Assembly: GCA_024281135.1 (NCBI GenBank)
Contig: JAMXLG010000044.1
Span: forward strand, 1 to 6,763
Source of the DNA: Vulcanimicrobiia bacterium
Lineage (GTDB): Bacteria > Eremiobacterota > Eremiobacteria > Baltobacterales > Baltobacteraceae
DNA: 6,763 nt
Reading direction: 5' to 3'
This document shows, one piece after another, positions 1-6,341 of this stretch (positions are counted from its first letter, which is position 1; each line of letters begins with the position of its first letter). The notes under the pieces are model-generated. The model saw only the letters and a program-made list of their open reading frames with translations. It made no database searches and was not told where the DNA came from. The position numbers and the translations under genes are program-made.

Positions 1-146
1 ACATCGACGCGTATCCGGTGGTCTTCAAATCGACCACGTGGACGATCGTTGATGCCGATCACCTCGTACAAGACTGGTACGTGCAAGGCGGCAGGACGCC
101 GAACGAACTCGTTCACATGACGTTCACGAAGCGCAAGAGCAAATAG
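1..146 (+). CDS. C-terminal end of a small calycin-like (possibly DUF1579-like) protein, partial
   Basis: An open frame enters from the left edge (first full codon at position 3) and ends at TAG 144-146, giving the last 47 residues. The piece alternates hydrophobic and polar residues like paired beta strands (TWTIVDADHLVQDWYV, then ELVHMTFTKRK) and ends in a basic tail. The pattern of an aromatic strand, an acidic turn, a strand with Trp, a Gly-rich turn and a final strand ending TxxRK resembles the C-terminal hairpin of small lipocalin/calycin-type proteins such as DUF1579. That match is from memory and tentative. The start, the N-terminal region and any signal peptide lie outside the window. 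The gene is convergent with the MFS gene, with 14 bp between the two stops. No terminator hairpin is visible in that gap. Confidence 0.6.
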   Translation, partial: IDAYPVVFKSTTWTIVDADHLVQDWYVQGGRTPNELVHMTFTKRKSK

Positions 147-160
147 CTCGGGATCGGGAT

Positions 161-1387
161 TTACGCGGCCGACTGCAAAGCGGACCGCGTTTTTCTCGAA
201 CTCGGACGAAGCAACATCGCGAGCGCACCCGCGCTCAAGAAAATTACAACCGAACCGACCAGGATAACCGTAACGGCGCCGTTGCGAGTCCAGAGCAGGC
301 CGCAGATGAAACATCCAATCGGAATCGAGACATTGGTCATGGTTCGAAGCGCCGCATTCATCCGCGCGAGATATGGATCGTCTACGCGAGCCGTTGCGAT
401 GGCCTGCACCGTCATGTCATAGGCAGGCATCGCGGCTGCGACGAGGGTTCGCCCGACGACGATTGCGACGAGCGGCAGAACGCCGATCGCGCACAAGGCG
501 TCACCACTCGCAATGCAGAGCGGCGCGGCGATGAGCACCGTGTACGCGCCGAAGCGCTGCGTTGCTCGAGAAACAAATCCGCCGGCAATCACGCCACACG
601 CGGCGATTGCAAGCATCACCCCGAACGCGAGCGGCGTCTGATGCAGCGAGCGATACACGTATAACGGTAGCGCGCAGTCGACAATCGTTCCGCCGAGATA
701 GAGCACCGACGACGCAAGCGCAACCGAACGCAAAACCGGGTCGCCTGCGACGATCGCGCAGCCTTCTCGGAACTCGCGACGGAAAGAGCGGTCGCTCTTC
801 ACGCTCCGCGCCTCGGCTTTGCGAATCTTGAGTAGTGCGAACGTGCCGACGCAGTACGTCGCGAGGTTTCCGACGAGCGCGAGCGGTGCGCCGAGAAGAT
901 GAATCACCGGGCCGCCCAAAGCGTTGCCGAGGGCAACCGCGACTTGCCACGAGAGCGTCATCCGCGCATTCCCCTCCGCGTACGATTCGCGGCCGACGAG
1001 CGACGCGAGAAACGGTTGATAAGCGGTATCGAAGAACAGCCCCGCGAGGCTGATGGTCACGGCCGCGAGGATGAGATGCATCATCGTCAGCGAGTGAAAT
1101 GCCGCTGCGAGCGGAACGCTTGCGAGCGCAGTCAATCGAACGAGGTTCGCAAGAATCATCGTGTGGCGGCGGCGCCAGCGGTCTATTAAGACTCCCGCGA
1201 TCATTGCAAAGAGAGGAATGACCGCATACTCGCTCCCTGTAAGAGCGGTCACGACCTCAGCACGCGCATGGAGGCCGAGTATCGCGATGGTGGGGAAAGC
1301 AAAGATCGTGAGCTGTCGTCCGAAGTCCGATACGAACTGTCCGCCCCAGAGCAAGCGAAAATCGCGCCGCTGCAATGCACCCGCCAC
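161..1387 (-). CDS. MFS transporter, EntS/MFS_3-like (DHA3-type) exporter
   Basis: This is a 408-residue integral inner-membrane protein, a normal length for a 12-helix major facilitator permease. The N-terminus (RRDFRLLWGGQFVSDFG, residues 7-23) is the typical opening of the MFS_3/EntS group: a short basic segment, then helix 1 with an exposed Ser-Asp. The helix 2-3 loop carries motif A (GVLIDRWRRR, 65-74). EGNARM at 138-143 matches the conserved loop after helix 4. A basic cytoplasmic loop (187-208) separates two six-helix halves, and the tail is basic. The family exports siderophores, macrolides or other small amphiphiles by proton antiport. The substrate cannot be read from sequence. The start is GTG (complement of 1385-1387), because an in-frame TAA lies three codons upstream. 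No Shine-Dalgarno is seen, so the leader may be very short. It is divergent from galK, without evidence of a shared function. Confidence 0.9.
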   Translation of the reverse strand: MAGALQRRDFRLLWGGQFVSDFGRQLTIFAFPTIAILGLHARAEVVTALTGSEYAVIPLFAMIAGVLIDRWRRRHTMILANLVRLTALASVPLAAAFHSLTMMHLILAAVTISLAGLFFDTAYQPFLASLVGRESYAEGNARMTLSWQVAVALGNALGGPVIHLLGAPLALVGNLATYCVGTFALLKIRKAEARSVKSDRSFRREFREGCAIVAGDPVLRSVALASSVLYLGGTIVDCALPLYVYRSLHQTPLAFGVMLAIAACGVIAGGFVSRATQRFGAYTVLIAAPLCIASGDALCAIGVLPLVAIVVGRTLVAAAMPAYDMTVQAIATARVDDPYLARMNAALRTMTNVSIPIGCFICGLLWTRNGAVTVILVGSVVIFLSAGALAMLLRPSSRKTRSALQSAA

Positions 1388-1424
1388 AAAATATTAATCG
1401 GATAGCATGGTGTCACGGGGCTAC

Positions 1425-1452
1425 TTGCTTGTGAGCTTGGTAATGTTATGTT
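1425..1452 (+). promoter_or_regulatory. Candidate sigma70 promoter for galK in the divergent gap
   Basis: The 96-bp gap between the MFS start and the chosen galK start holds TTGCTT (1425-1430), a 16-bp spacer and TATGTT (1447-1452). The latter is preceded by TG one base upstream, making an extended -10. Transcription would begin near 1459 and leave a leader of about 25 nt before the ATG at 1484. This would put the two upstream in-frame ATGs (1448, 1454) outside the message. No equally convincing promoter was found for the leftward MFS gene. Confidence 0.35.
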
Positions 1453-1483
1453 TATGCGAAACATCTCATCGCCGGATCGTCAG

Positions 1484-2647
1484 ATGAACGCTAGCTTGTC
1501 TGCAGTGCAAGACCGCGTACGTACCGTGCACCGGCAGCGATTTGCAACAACCGCGCGGGTCTTTGCCGCGCCGGGACGCGTGAACCTGATCGGAGAGCAT
1601 ACCGACTACAACGACGGATTCGTCCTGCCGATGGCGGTCGACCGCTGGACGGTCGTCGCGTCATCGCCCAATAACAGCGACGCCGTTCGTGTTCGTTCGC
1701 TCGAGTTCAATGAAGAAGTTTCGATTCCGATCGACTCGCCGTTTCGCCGGACGTCGAACTGGTACGACTACGCCGCCGGCGTCGTTGCGGCAATCGCCGA
1801 AGACCATCCGCTCGACCGCGGACTTGATGTGACGGTGGGAACGGATCTCCCGATCGGGGGCGGGCTCTCGTCGTCGGCGTCCTTCGAACTTGCGCTTGCG
1901 CAGGCGATTGTTGCAAACGCGAAGATTGAATCGAACGCGGATCGGCTTGCGGACATCGGCCGTCGCGCGGAACACGAGTACGTCGGGATCCGAAGCGGGT
2001 CAATGGATCAGCTTGCCGTCGCGCACGGCGTTGCGGACAGCGCGCTCTTTATCGATTGCCGAACGCTTGCGATAACGCCGGTTGCGCTTCCGGCGGGTGT
2101 CGCGGTTGCCGTGATGGATACGGGCGTGCGCCGGACGCTTGCAACATCGCAGTACAACGAGCGCCGCAAGCAATGCGAGCGCGGCGTCGCGCTCTTGCAA
2201 GAAGACAGGCTCGATATCGACGCGCTGCGCGATGTCACGCCGGAGATGTACGAACGCCATGCGTCGCACTTGCCGTCGCCGGTTCGCGAGCGCGTGCGGC
2301 ACGTCGTAGAGGAGAATGCGCGCACGAAAGCCGCGGTCGCCGCTCTCGGTGCCGCGGACCTCGTGGAATTCGGACGCCTGATGAACGCGTCGCACGAGTC
2401 GCTGCGCGATTATTACGACGTGTCGATTCCCGAACTCGACGAGCTGGTGTCGATCGCGCGACACGTCGACGGTGTCTACGGCGCGCGTATGACCGGCGGT
2501 GGATTCGGCGGTTGCGCGATTGCGCTCGTCGACGAGGATGCCGCCGATGCGCTCGTTCGAGAGGTCAGCAGCCGGTACTACGGCGTACGCACCATGGATC
2601 CGGCAGTTTTCGTCACAGAAGCCTGCGCGGGCGCGAGAGAGCTATAG
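1484..2647 (+). CDS. galK: Galactokinase (GHMP kinase family)
   Basis: This cytoplasmic enzyme phosphorylates alpha-D-galactose with ATP to galactose-1-phosphate, the first committed step of the Leloir pathway. All three family signatures are intact: GRVNLIGEHTDYNDG (31-45, sugar-binding R32, E38, H39, D41), the ATP loop PIGGGLSSSAS (123-133) and MTGGGFGGC (336-344). The catalytic aspartate is D175 in SGSMDQ, matching D174 of the E. coli enzyme. From ATG 1484 the protein has 387 residues, close to the 382 of E. coli GalK. In-frame ATGs at 1448 and 1454 would add 10-12 residues absent from relatives and overlap a candidate promoter. A weak GGA lies about seven bases before 1484. No galT, galE, galM or sugar regulator is seen in the window, so the rest of the pathway must be elsewhere. 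The neighbouring genes give no clear operon partner. Confidence 0.95.
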   Translation: MNASLSAVQDRVRTVHRQRFATTARVFAAPGRVNLIGEHTDYNDGFVLPMAVDRWTVVASSPNNSDAVRVRSLEFNEEVSIPIDSPFRRTSNWYDYAAGVVAAIAEDHPLDRGLDVTVGTDLPIGGGLSSSASFELALAQAIVANAKIESNADRLADIGRRAEHEYVGIRSGSMDQLAVAHGVADSALFIDCRTLAITPVALPAGVAVAVMDTGVRRTLATSQYNERRKQCERGVALLQEDRLDIDALRDVTPEMYERHASHLPSPVRERVRHVVEENARTKAAVAALGAADLVEFGRLMNASHESLRDYYDVSIPELDELVSIARHVDGVYGARMTGGGFGGCAIALVDEDAADALVREVSSRYYGVRTMDPAVFVTEACAGAREL

Positions 2648-2663
2648 GCATTATCCATATAGC
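2641..2663 (+). terminator. Hairpin overlapping the galK stop codon, possible weak terminator
   Basis: GCTATAGG (2641-2648) can pair with CC-A-TATAGC (2655-2663, one bulged A) around a 6-base loop, enclosing the galK stop codon. Seven bases later comes TATTTT (2671-2676). The stem is A+T-rich and the U-tract is not adjacent, so termination would be inefficient. It could equally be an operator half of the next gene's control region. Confidence 0.25.
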
Positions 2664-2666
2664 GAC

Positions 2667-2697
2667 CTACTATTTTAGGCTTGACTCAATAAGGTAG
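2667..2697. promoter_or_regulatory. Imperfect palindrome, candidate operator of the MmyB-like regulator
   Basis: CTACTATTTT (2667-2676) and AATAAGGTAG (2688-2697) form inverted arms matching at 7 of 10 positions around an 11-bp centre that contains the -35 box of the next gene. A direct repeat TAGGCT (2676-2681 and 2695-2700) is embedded, 19 bp apart. XRE-type regulators often bind such sites in their own promoters. Self-regulation here is inferred from position only. Confidence 0.3.
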
Positions 2698-2724
2698 GCT
2701 CAGAGGTAATAGGCCGACAGGAGG
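2681..2724 (+). promoter_or_regulatory. Promoter and ribosome binding site of the XRE regulator
   Basis: TTGACT (2681-2686) is followed after 18 bp by GGTAAT (2705-2710), a sigma70-like pair with a good -35 and a moderate -10. A perfect AGGAGG Shine-Dalgarno (2719-2724) ends four bases before the ATG at 2729. It is the strongest ribosome site in the window and fixes that start. Transcription would start near 2717, which gives a very short leader that would begin almost at the Shine-Dalgarno. An upstream promoter or galK read-through is therefore also possible. Confidence 0.45.
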
Positions 2725-2728
2725 ACTG

Positions 2729-3529
2729 ATGATCGAGGCGTTTACAACTCCGTCGCGCCGCCAAGAGTTGGCGGCGTTTCTGCGTGTTCGGCGCAACGCG
2801 TTGCTGCCGCAACATGTCGGATTGGCGGAAGAAGCGCGACGTCACGTGCCGGGATTACGGCGCGAAGAAGTCGCGGAACTCGCGGGTATTTCGACCACGT
2901 GGTACACGTGGCTCGAACAAGCGCGCGATATCAACGTCTCGCAAGATGTGATCGAACGTGTCGGGCGCGCACTGCAGATGCAACCATACGAGGTTGGATT
3001 CATGCAGCGGCTCGTCGCGGATACGCCGTCGCTCGAGTACACGCTCGAACCGCACGTGCCGTCCGTGCTTCGCGAATTGGTCGAAACACATCAAGCGGCG
3101 CCCGCATATATTGCGACGCCGCGTCTCGATCTGCTGGTGTGGAACGAGTTTATGGGTGATGTCTTCAACTACGCTGCGAACGAGGAACCGCTCACACGCA
3201 ACATCGTCTATCGCTTGTTCTTCGATCGTTCTCGCCGCAAATTATACGCGGATTGGGAAGATGCCGCGCGGCGCTGTGTGGCGGCGTTTCGGAATTTTTA
3301 TTCAGAATATTGCGGAGACTCACACTTCGAGGAGCTGCTCCGCTTGATGCGCGCCGATGCGGATTTCGAACGGATGTGGCAGATGTACGAAGTTTCGGAG
3401 CCGGGGTTGCCGCCGTTCATGATTCGTCACGATACGATCGGCTTGTGCGAGCTGACGACGGTTCAAGCGTCTCTCAACACAGCCCCCGGCTGTTATCTCG
3501 CCGTTTTTGAATGTAAGAGACTAAGCTAA
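2729..3529 (+). CDS. XRE-family transcriptional regulator with MmyB-like ligand-binding domain
   Basis: This is a 266-residue cytoplasmic DNA-binding protein. Residues 12-80 form a helix-turn-helix of the XRE type with the subfamily hallmarks: GLRREEVAELAGIS (42-55), then TWYTWLEQARDINVS (57-71). This is the arrangement of MmyB-like regulators. The remaining portion (about 105-265) matches the MLTR ligand-binding fold, with an early WNEFMGDVFN, a central LFFDRSRRKLYADWED and a late LPPFMIRHDTIGLCELT segment. Relatives of this domain have been reported to bind fatty-acid-like ligands, but the natural effector of most members is unknown. The length is usual for the family. The gene has its own promoter and perfect Shine-Dalgarno, follows galK by 81 bp, and ends 1 bp from the convergent phasin stop. 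Many family members regulate an adjacent gene, so its own promoter, the phasin gene or galK are all possible targets. Confidence 0.9.
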   Translation: MIEAFTTPSRRQELAAFLRVRRNALLPQHVGLAEEARRHVPGLRREEVAELAGISTTWYTWLEQARDINVSQDVIERVGRALQMQPYEVGFMQRLVADTPSLEYTLEPHVPSVLRELVETHQAAPAYIATPRLDLLVWNEFMGDVFNYAANEEPLTRNIVYRLFFDRSRRKLYADWEDAARRCVAAFRNFYSEYCGDSHFEELLRLMRADADFERMWQMYEVSEPGLPPFMIRHDTIGLCELTTVQASLNTAPGCYLAVFECKRLS

Positions 3530-3530
3530 C

Positions 3531-3848
3531 TTAGTTCTTCGCATTGTCGGCGACGCGCTTCGCGGCGTCGGCGAACTGCTTTTGTGTTTCCGTCGCGAGC
3601 TCGGCGAGCTTCGTCATGTACTCTTTGCGTGCTTCGAGCAGGTCGTTCGTGTACGCAAAGCTGCGCTCGACGAATTCGGCCGGCGTCGGCATCGAAAGTT
3701 TGGCGAAGTCTTTGACATCGAACGCGGGTGCCTTCGTCATCAGCGACGTGAACGACTCGAGGGCCTTCACGTTGAGTTCTTGCGCCTGCTTCAGGCTGTT
3801 CAGGAACTCTTCTTGTGCTTTTTCAAAATACTCGATATACGTTTTCAT
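3531..3848 (-). CDS. Short phasin family protein (Phasin_2-like)
   Basis: This is a 105-residue, highly charged, almost entirely helical protein without signal peptide or membrane segment. It begins IEYFEKAQEEFLNSLKQAQE and continues through a central FDVKDFAKLSMPTPAEFVER (about 44-63) to an amphipathic helix and an Ala/Lys-rich tail (DAAKRVADNAKN). This is the layout of Phasin_2 proteins, which coat polyhydroxyalkanoate granules and control their size. It is at the short end of the family and has no low-complexity oligomerisation tail. The start at the complement of 3846-3848 is supported by GGAG ending seven bases upstream and a promoter at 3887-3916. It is convergent with the regulator gene and divergent from the SpoIIE-type gene. 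No PHA synthase or depolymerase is in the window. Other coiled-coil proteins can resemble phasins, so granule binding is probable, not certain. Confidence 0.8.
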   Translation of the reverse strand: MKTYIEYFEKAQEEFLNSLKQAQELNVKALESFTSLMTKAPAFDVKDFAKLSMPTPAEFVERSFAYTNDLLEARKEYMTKLAELATETQKQFADAAKRVADNAKN

Positions 3849-3861
3849 TACTCAACTCCAA

Positions 3862-3881
3862 GGACCGGGCTTCTTTGGTCC
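3862..3881 (-). other. Small hairpin in the phasin leader
   Basis: GGACC and GGTCC (3862-3866 and 3877-3881) are inverted around a 10-base loop, entirely within the predicted phasin 5' leader. It sits two bases upstream of the GGAG ribosome site. It might stabilise the message or modulate translation. A five-pair stem can occur by chance. Confidence 0.25.
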
Positions 3882-3886
3882 CGCTA

Positions 3887-3916
3887 AGTGTACCAAGCTT
3901 TTGGGAGGTGGGTCAA
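3887..3916 (-). promoter_or_regulatory. Sigma70-like promoter of the phasin gene
   Basis: Read leftward, TTGACC (complement of 3911-3916) and TACACT (complement of 3887-3892) are separated by 18 bp. Transcription would start near 3880, with a leader of about 31 nt ending in the GGAG ribosome site. This is the best-matched promoter in the window. Its -10 box covers position 3888, where an alternative GTG start for the rightward SpoIIE-type gene would otherwise lie. Confidence 0.55.
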
Positions 3917-3935
3917 GGGACGGCGCCCGCTTGAC
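3912..3935. promoter_or_regulatory. Inverted repeat GTCAAG-N12-CTTGAC between divergent genes
   Basis: A perfect 6-bp inverted repeat (3912-3917 and 3930-3935) has a centre containing GGCGCC. The left arm overlaps the phasin -35 box and the right arm forms a TTGACT facing the SpoIIE-type gene. It could be a regulator-binding site controlling both directions. No matching -10 for the rightward TTGACT lies at normal spacing. Confidence 0.35.
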
Positions 3936-3964
3936 TGGTTTAGCTGCTCAAGTCCTCGGGCATC

Positions 3965-3996
3965 TATACGCAGGAACGTGGACCTTTATACGCAGG
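3965..3996 (+). repeat. 10-bp direct repeat TATACGCAGG flanking the start of the SpoIIE-type gene
   Basis: TATACGCAGG occurs at 3965-3974 and 3987-3996, exactly 22 bp apart (about two helical turns), with the proposed GTG start at 3978-3980 between them. The first copy contains TATACG, a possible -10 box about 7 bp before the GTG. The pair may be a tandem protein-binding site or a small duplication. Confidence 0.5.
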
Positions 3997-6326
3997 CTGA
4001 GGCTCCGACTGATACTCGTGCTTTTGGCGAACACGATTGGTCTGACACGCCACTCGGTCCGCGCGACCTGTGGCCCGAAAGCCTGAAGACAGCGTTCGTC
4101 ATCGTGCTCGGTTCACGGTTCCCCTCGGTGATTTTTTGGGGCCGCGAGCTTTTTGCGCTCTACAACGATCCATACGGAGCGCAGCTTGGCGAGATGCATT
4201 CGCGCGAGCAATGGGACCGGATGCGGCCGCTCTTGCTTCGCGTGCTCGACACGGGCGAAGCAGCATATTTCGAAGACGCGGCTTTCATGTTTTCATGCAG
4301 TCCAATCGCCGACGCAACGGGCGTTGCCGGCGTGTTTTGCACGGTGCAGCGTGCACCAGAGAACCGCGTCGCGTTTCGCGCGCTTGTTGACGCTTTGCCC
4401 GCGATGATTTGGACTGCAGCGGCCGATGGGTCGCGCCAATACGTCAACGCAGCGTGGGTTCGTTATACCGGTCTTGCCCCTACTGAGGCGTGGTTTACGA
4501 TGATTCATCCCGACGATCGCGGCGCCTTCATGGATGAATGGCAGCACGTCATGCATGACGAGCACGCGTCGTTTCTGCGGGATTACCGTCTTTGGCACAA
4601 GTTCAGCGGTCGCTATCGCTGGGTGACGGCTCAGGCAACGCGTGCGCGCATTGGAACAGAACAGGTGTGGATCGGCACCACGATCGACATCGACGAACGG
4701 AAGCGGCGCGAGCTTTCGAACGAATTTCTTGTGCGCGCGGGCGTTGCGCTCAACCGCACGCTGAATATCGACGAAACATTCCAGCGTCTTGCGAATCTTG
4801 CGGTCAAGAGCTTCTGCGATTACTGCGTGTTCTACAGCATCGAAGAAGGACGCGTTTCTCGTCGAGTTTGGAAGCATCGCGACCGTAAGGTGAAGCCGGT
4901 GCTCGATGAGGCGGTCGAGCACGGGCCGGATCCTGACGATCCGGATTGGATGATCGCGAAGGTGGTGCGCACGGGTCAGCCCATTATCTGGCATCGCGGT
5001 GAACGAATGGCACGTTCACGAGCGGACGGCCCACGCTACGCAGAAGCGGTGGCGAAGTTGAACTTGAGCGGCGTGGTCGTGTGTCCCGTACACGTCGGGC
5101 CCAACGTCTATGGTGCGCTTGCGTTCGCGCGCACCGGCGATCGCGAACCGTTCGATGACTTCGATCTGCAAACGGTGATGCAGCTTTCGGATCGCGCCGC
5201 AATCGCTCTTGGCAATGCCGACCTCTTCGAACGCGAACATCGGATCGCGCTTTCGTTCCAGAGCGCTGCACTTCCGGATGCGATCCCCCATCGCGACGGC
5301 GTCGATATCGACGCGCACTACGTTGCCGGACGAAGCGAAGCGCGCGTTGGTGGCGACTGGTACGACGTCGAACTGTTGCCCGATGGGCGAATGCTGCTCT
5401 CGGTTGGTGACGTTTCCGGAAGCGGCCTCGACGCGGCAGTCATCATGTCGATGGTGCGCTATGCGATCCGGAGTGTTGCGCACGTCTACGCCGATCCGGC
5501 GACGATTCTCGAAGCCGCGCAACGCGCGACCGAACGGCGTCTCGGCGAACATTTCATCACGGCGTTTGTCGGTGTTATCGATCCGGCGCTCGGGCGATTC
5601 ACGTATTGCAATGCAGGACACGTGCGCCCGCTACTGCTCTCGCGGGGAAAGCTTACCGAGCTAATTGGTGACGGCATGCCGATCGGCGTCGGTCTCGATC
5701 AGCACTGGCGAAGCGTGATGATGCAGTTGCCGGAATATGCGACGCTCGTGCTTTACACTGACGGCTTAGTCGAAGGTGCGGGCGCATTTCTTCCCGGCGA
5801 AGCGGCACTGCACACGCAACTGTTCTCGCGGCGTTTTCGCGAACATCCGACCGCGCGCGCTCTCTACGATTTGATGTTACCGGAGGGCGCGCGCGACGAC
5901 GTTGCGATTCTGCTCGCGCACATCGCGCTTCCCGATGCCGAATCGAGCATCATTCGGTTCCCGTTGTCCGTGCAGACGGCACGCGATGCAACGCACGCGC
6001 GCGACCTCATATGCCATACCATCGTCTCCGAAAATCTGCTGCACGGTCAGACACTTGAAAACGCGCGTGTGATCATCGGCGAATTGACGGCCAACGTCGC
6101 GCGTCATGCACCGGGCGAAGCGCTCGCCGTGATCGACCGCTGGAATCAATATCCGGTCTTCCATCTCGTAGACAACGGCGGCGGCTTCCGCTACTCAAAT
6201 CGTTTGCCACCCGTGCTCTCCGAAAACGGACGAGGCCTCTTCATCGCATCCGCCCTCGCCCGCCGCCTAGAAGTCCTCCCCGACCTCAACGGCGGCTCCC
6301 ACGTCTTAGTAGTCTTCGAAACCTAG
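3978..6326 (+). CDS. PAS-PAS-GAF-SpoIIE (PP2C) phosphatase fused to an RsbW-like ATPase
   Basis: This 782-residue soluble signalling protein joins sensing, serine phosphatase and serine kinase modules. Residues 16-120 are a PAS-like sensor beginning HDWSDTPLGP (19-28), somewhat shorter than usual. Residues 131-243 are a PAS_3 domain (ALPAMIW, YVNAAW, HPDD, ERKR end). Residues 248-415 are a GAF domain. A SpoIIE PP2C domain follows with its metal-binding acids present: GGDWYD (458-463), GDVSGSGLDAA (477-487), NAGH (545-548), TDG (594-596) and RDDV (639-642). The C-terminal part is an HATPase_c_2 domain with N-box ELTANVARHA (702-711), DNGGGF (732-737) and ENGRGLF (749-755). Such proteins dephosphorylate or phosphorylate STAS anti-anti-sigma partners and so adjust sigma-factor activity. 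No STAS, sigma-factor or transmembrane gene is nearby. The GTG at 3978 was chosen because homologues start shortly before HDWS and because a GTG at 3888 (30 residues longer) sits in the phasin promoter. The ribosome site AGGA is only two bases from the GTG, so the start is uncertain. Confidence 0.88.
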   Translation: MDLYTQAEAPTDTRAFGEHDWSDTPLGPRDLWPESLKTAFVIVLGSRFPSVIFWGRELFALYNDPYGAQLGEMHSREQWDRMRPLLLRVLDTGEAAYFEDAAFMFSCSPIADATGVAGVFCTVQRAPENRVAFRALVDALPAMIWTAAADGSRQYVNAAWVRYTGLAPTEAWFTMIHPDDRGAFMDEWQHVMHDEHASFLRDYRLWHKFSGRYRWVTAQATRARIGTEQVWIGTTIDIDERKRRELSNEFLVRAGVALNRTLNIDETFQRLANLAVKSFCDYCVFYSIEEGRVSRRVWKHRDRKVKPVLDEAVEHGPDPDDPDWMIAKVVRTGQPIIWHRGERMARSRADGPRYAEAVAKLNLSGVVVCPVHVGPNVYGALAFARTGDREPFDDFDLQTVMQLSDRAAIALGNADLFEREHRIALSFQSAALPDAIPHRDGVDIDAHYVAGRSEARVGGDWYDVELLPDGRMLLSVGDVSGSGLDAAVIMSMVRYAIRSVAHVYADPATILEAAQRATERRLGEHFITAFVGVIDPALGRFTYCNAGHVRPLLLSRGKLTELIGDGMPIGVGLDQHWRSVMMQLPEYATLVLYTDGLVEGAGAFLPGEAALHTQLFSRRFREHPTARALYDLMLPEGARDDVAILLAHIALPDAESSIIRFPLSVQTARDATHARDLICHTIVSENLLHGQTLENARVIIGELTANVARHAPGEALAVIDRWNQYPVFHLVDNGGGFRYSNRLPPVLSENGRGLFIASALARRLEVLPDLNGGSHVLVVFET

Positions 6327-6341
6327 ATTTTCGCCGCGCGC

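Noticed and set aside
147..160. Shared terminator between the first partial gene and the MFS gene
   Set aside because: The 14-bp gap contains no inverted repeat or T-run.
1391..1396. TAATAT as the -10 box of the MFS gene (minus strand)
   Set aside because: It ends only 3 bp before the GTG, so transcription would start inside the gene, and no -35 box is found at a suitable distance.
1448..1483. Earlier ATG starts for galK at 1448 and 1454
   Set aside because: They add residues with no counterpart in galactokinases, lack a ribosome site, and overlap a candidate -10 box.
3931..3959. TTGACT as the -35 of a rightward promoter for the SpoIIE-type gene
   Set aside because: Bases at the expected -10 position (CTCGGG) do not fit. 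The nearest TATACG is 28 bp away.
3888..3977. Thirty-residue N-terminal extension of the SpoIIE-type protein from GTG 3888
   Set aside because: The GTG lies inside the phasin -10 box, the added residues do not resemble the family, and no ribosome site precedes it.
3544..4086. A 180-codon plus-strand frame spanning the phasin gene and the divergent gap
   Set aside because: It is antisense to the phasin and overlaps the start of the SpoIIE-type gene. Its sequence is low in information, with no domain and no ribosome site.
4293..4994. A 233-codon open frame on the minus strand inside the PAS/GAF gene
   Set aside because: It is antisense to clearly conserved PAS and GAF sequence, and its translation has no recognisable domain. 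Long antisense frames are common in G+C-rich genes. The same applies to 2056-2697 (+), 2000-2464 (-) and 5016-5621 (-).
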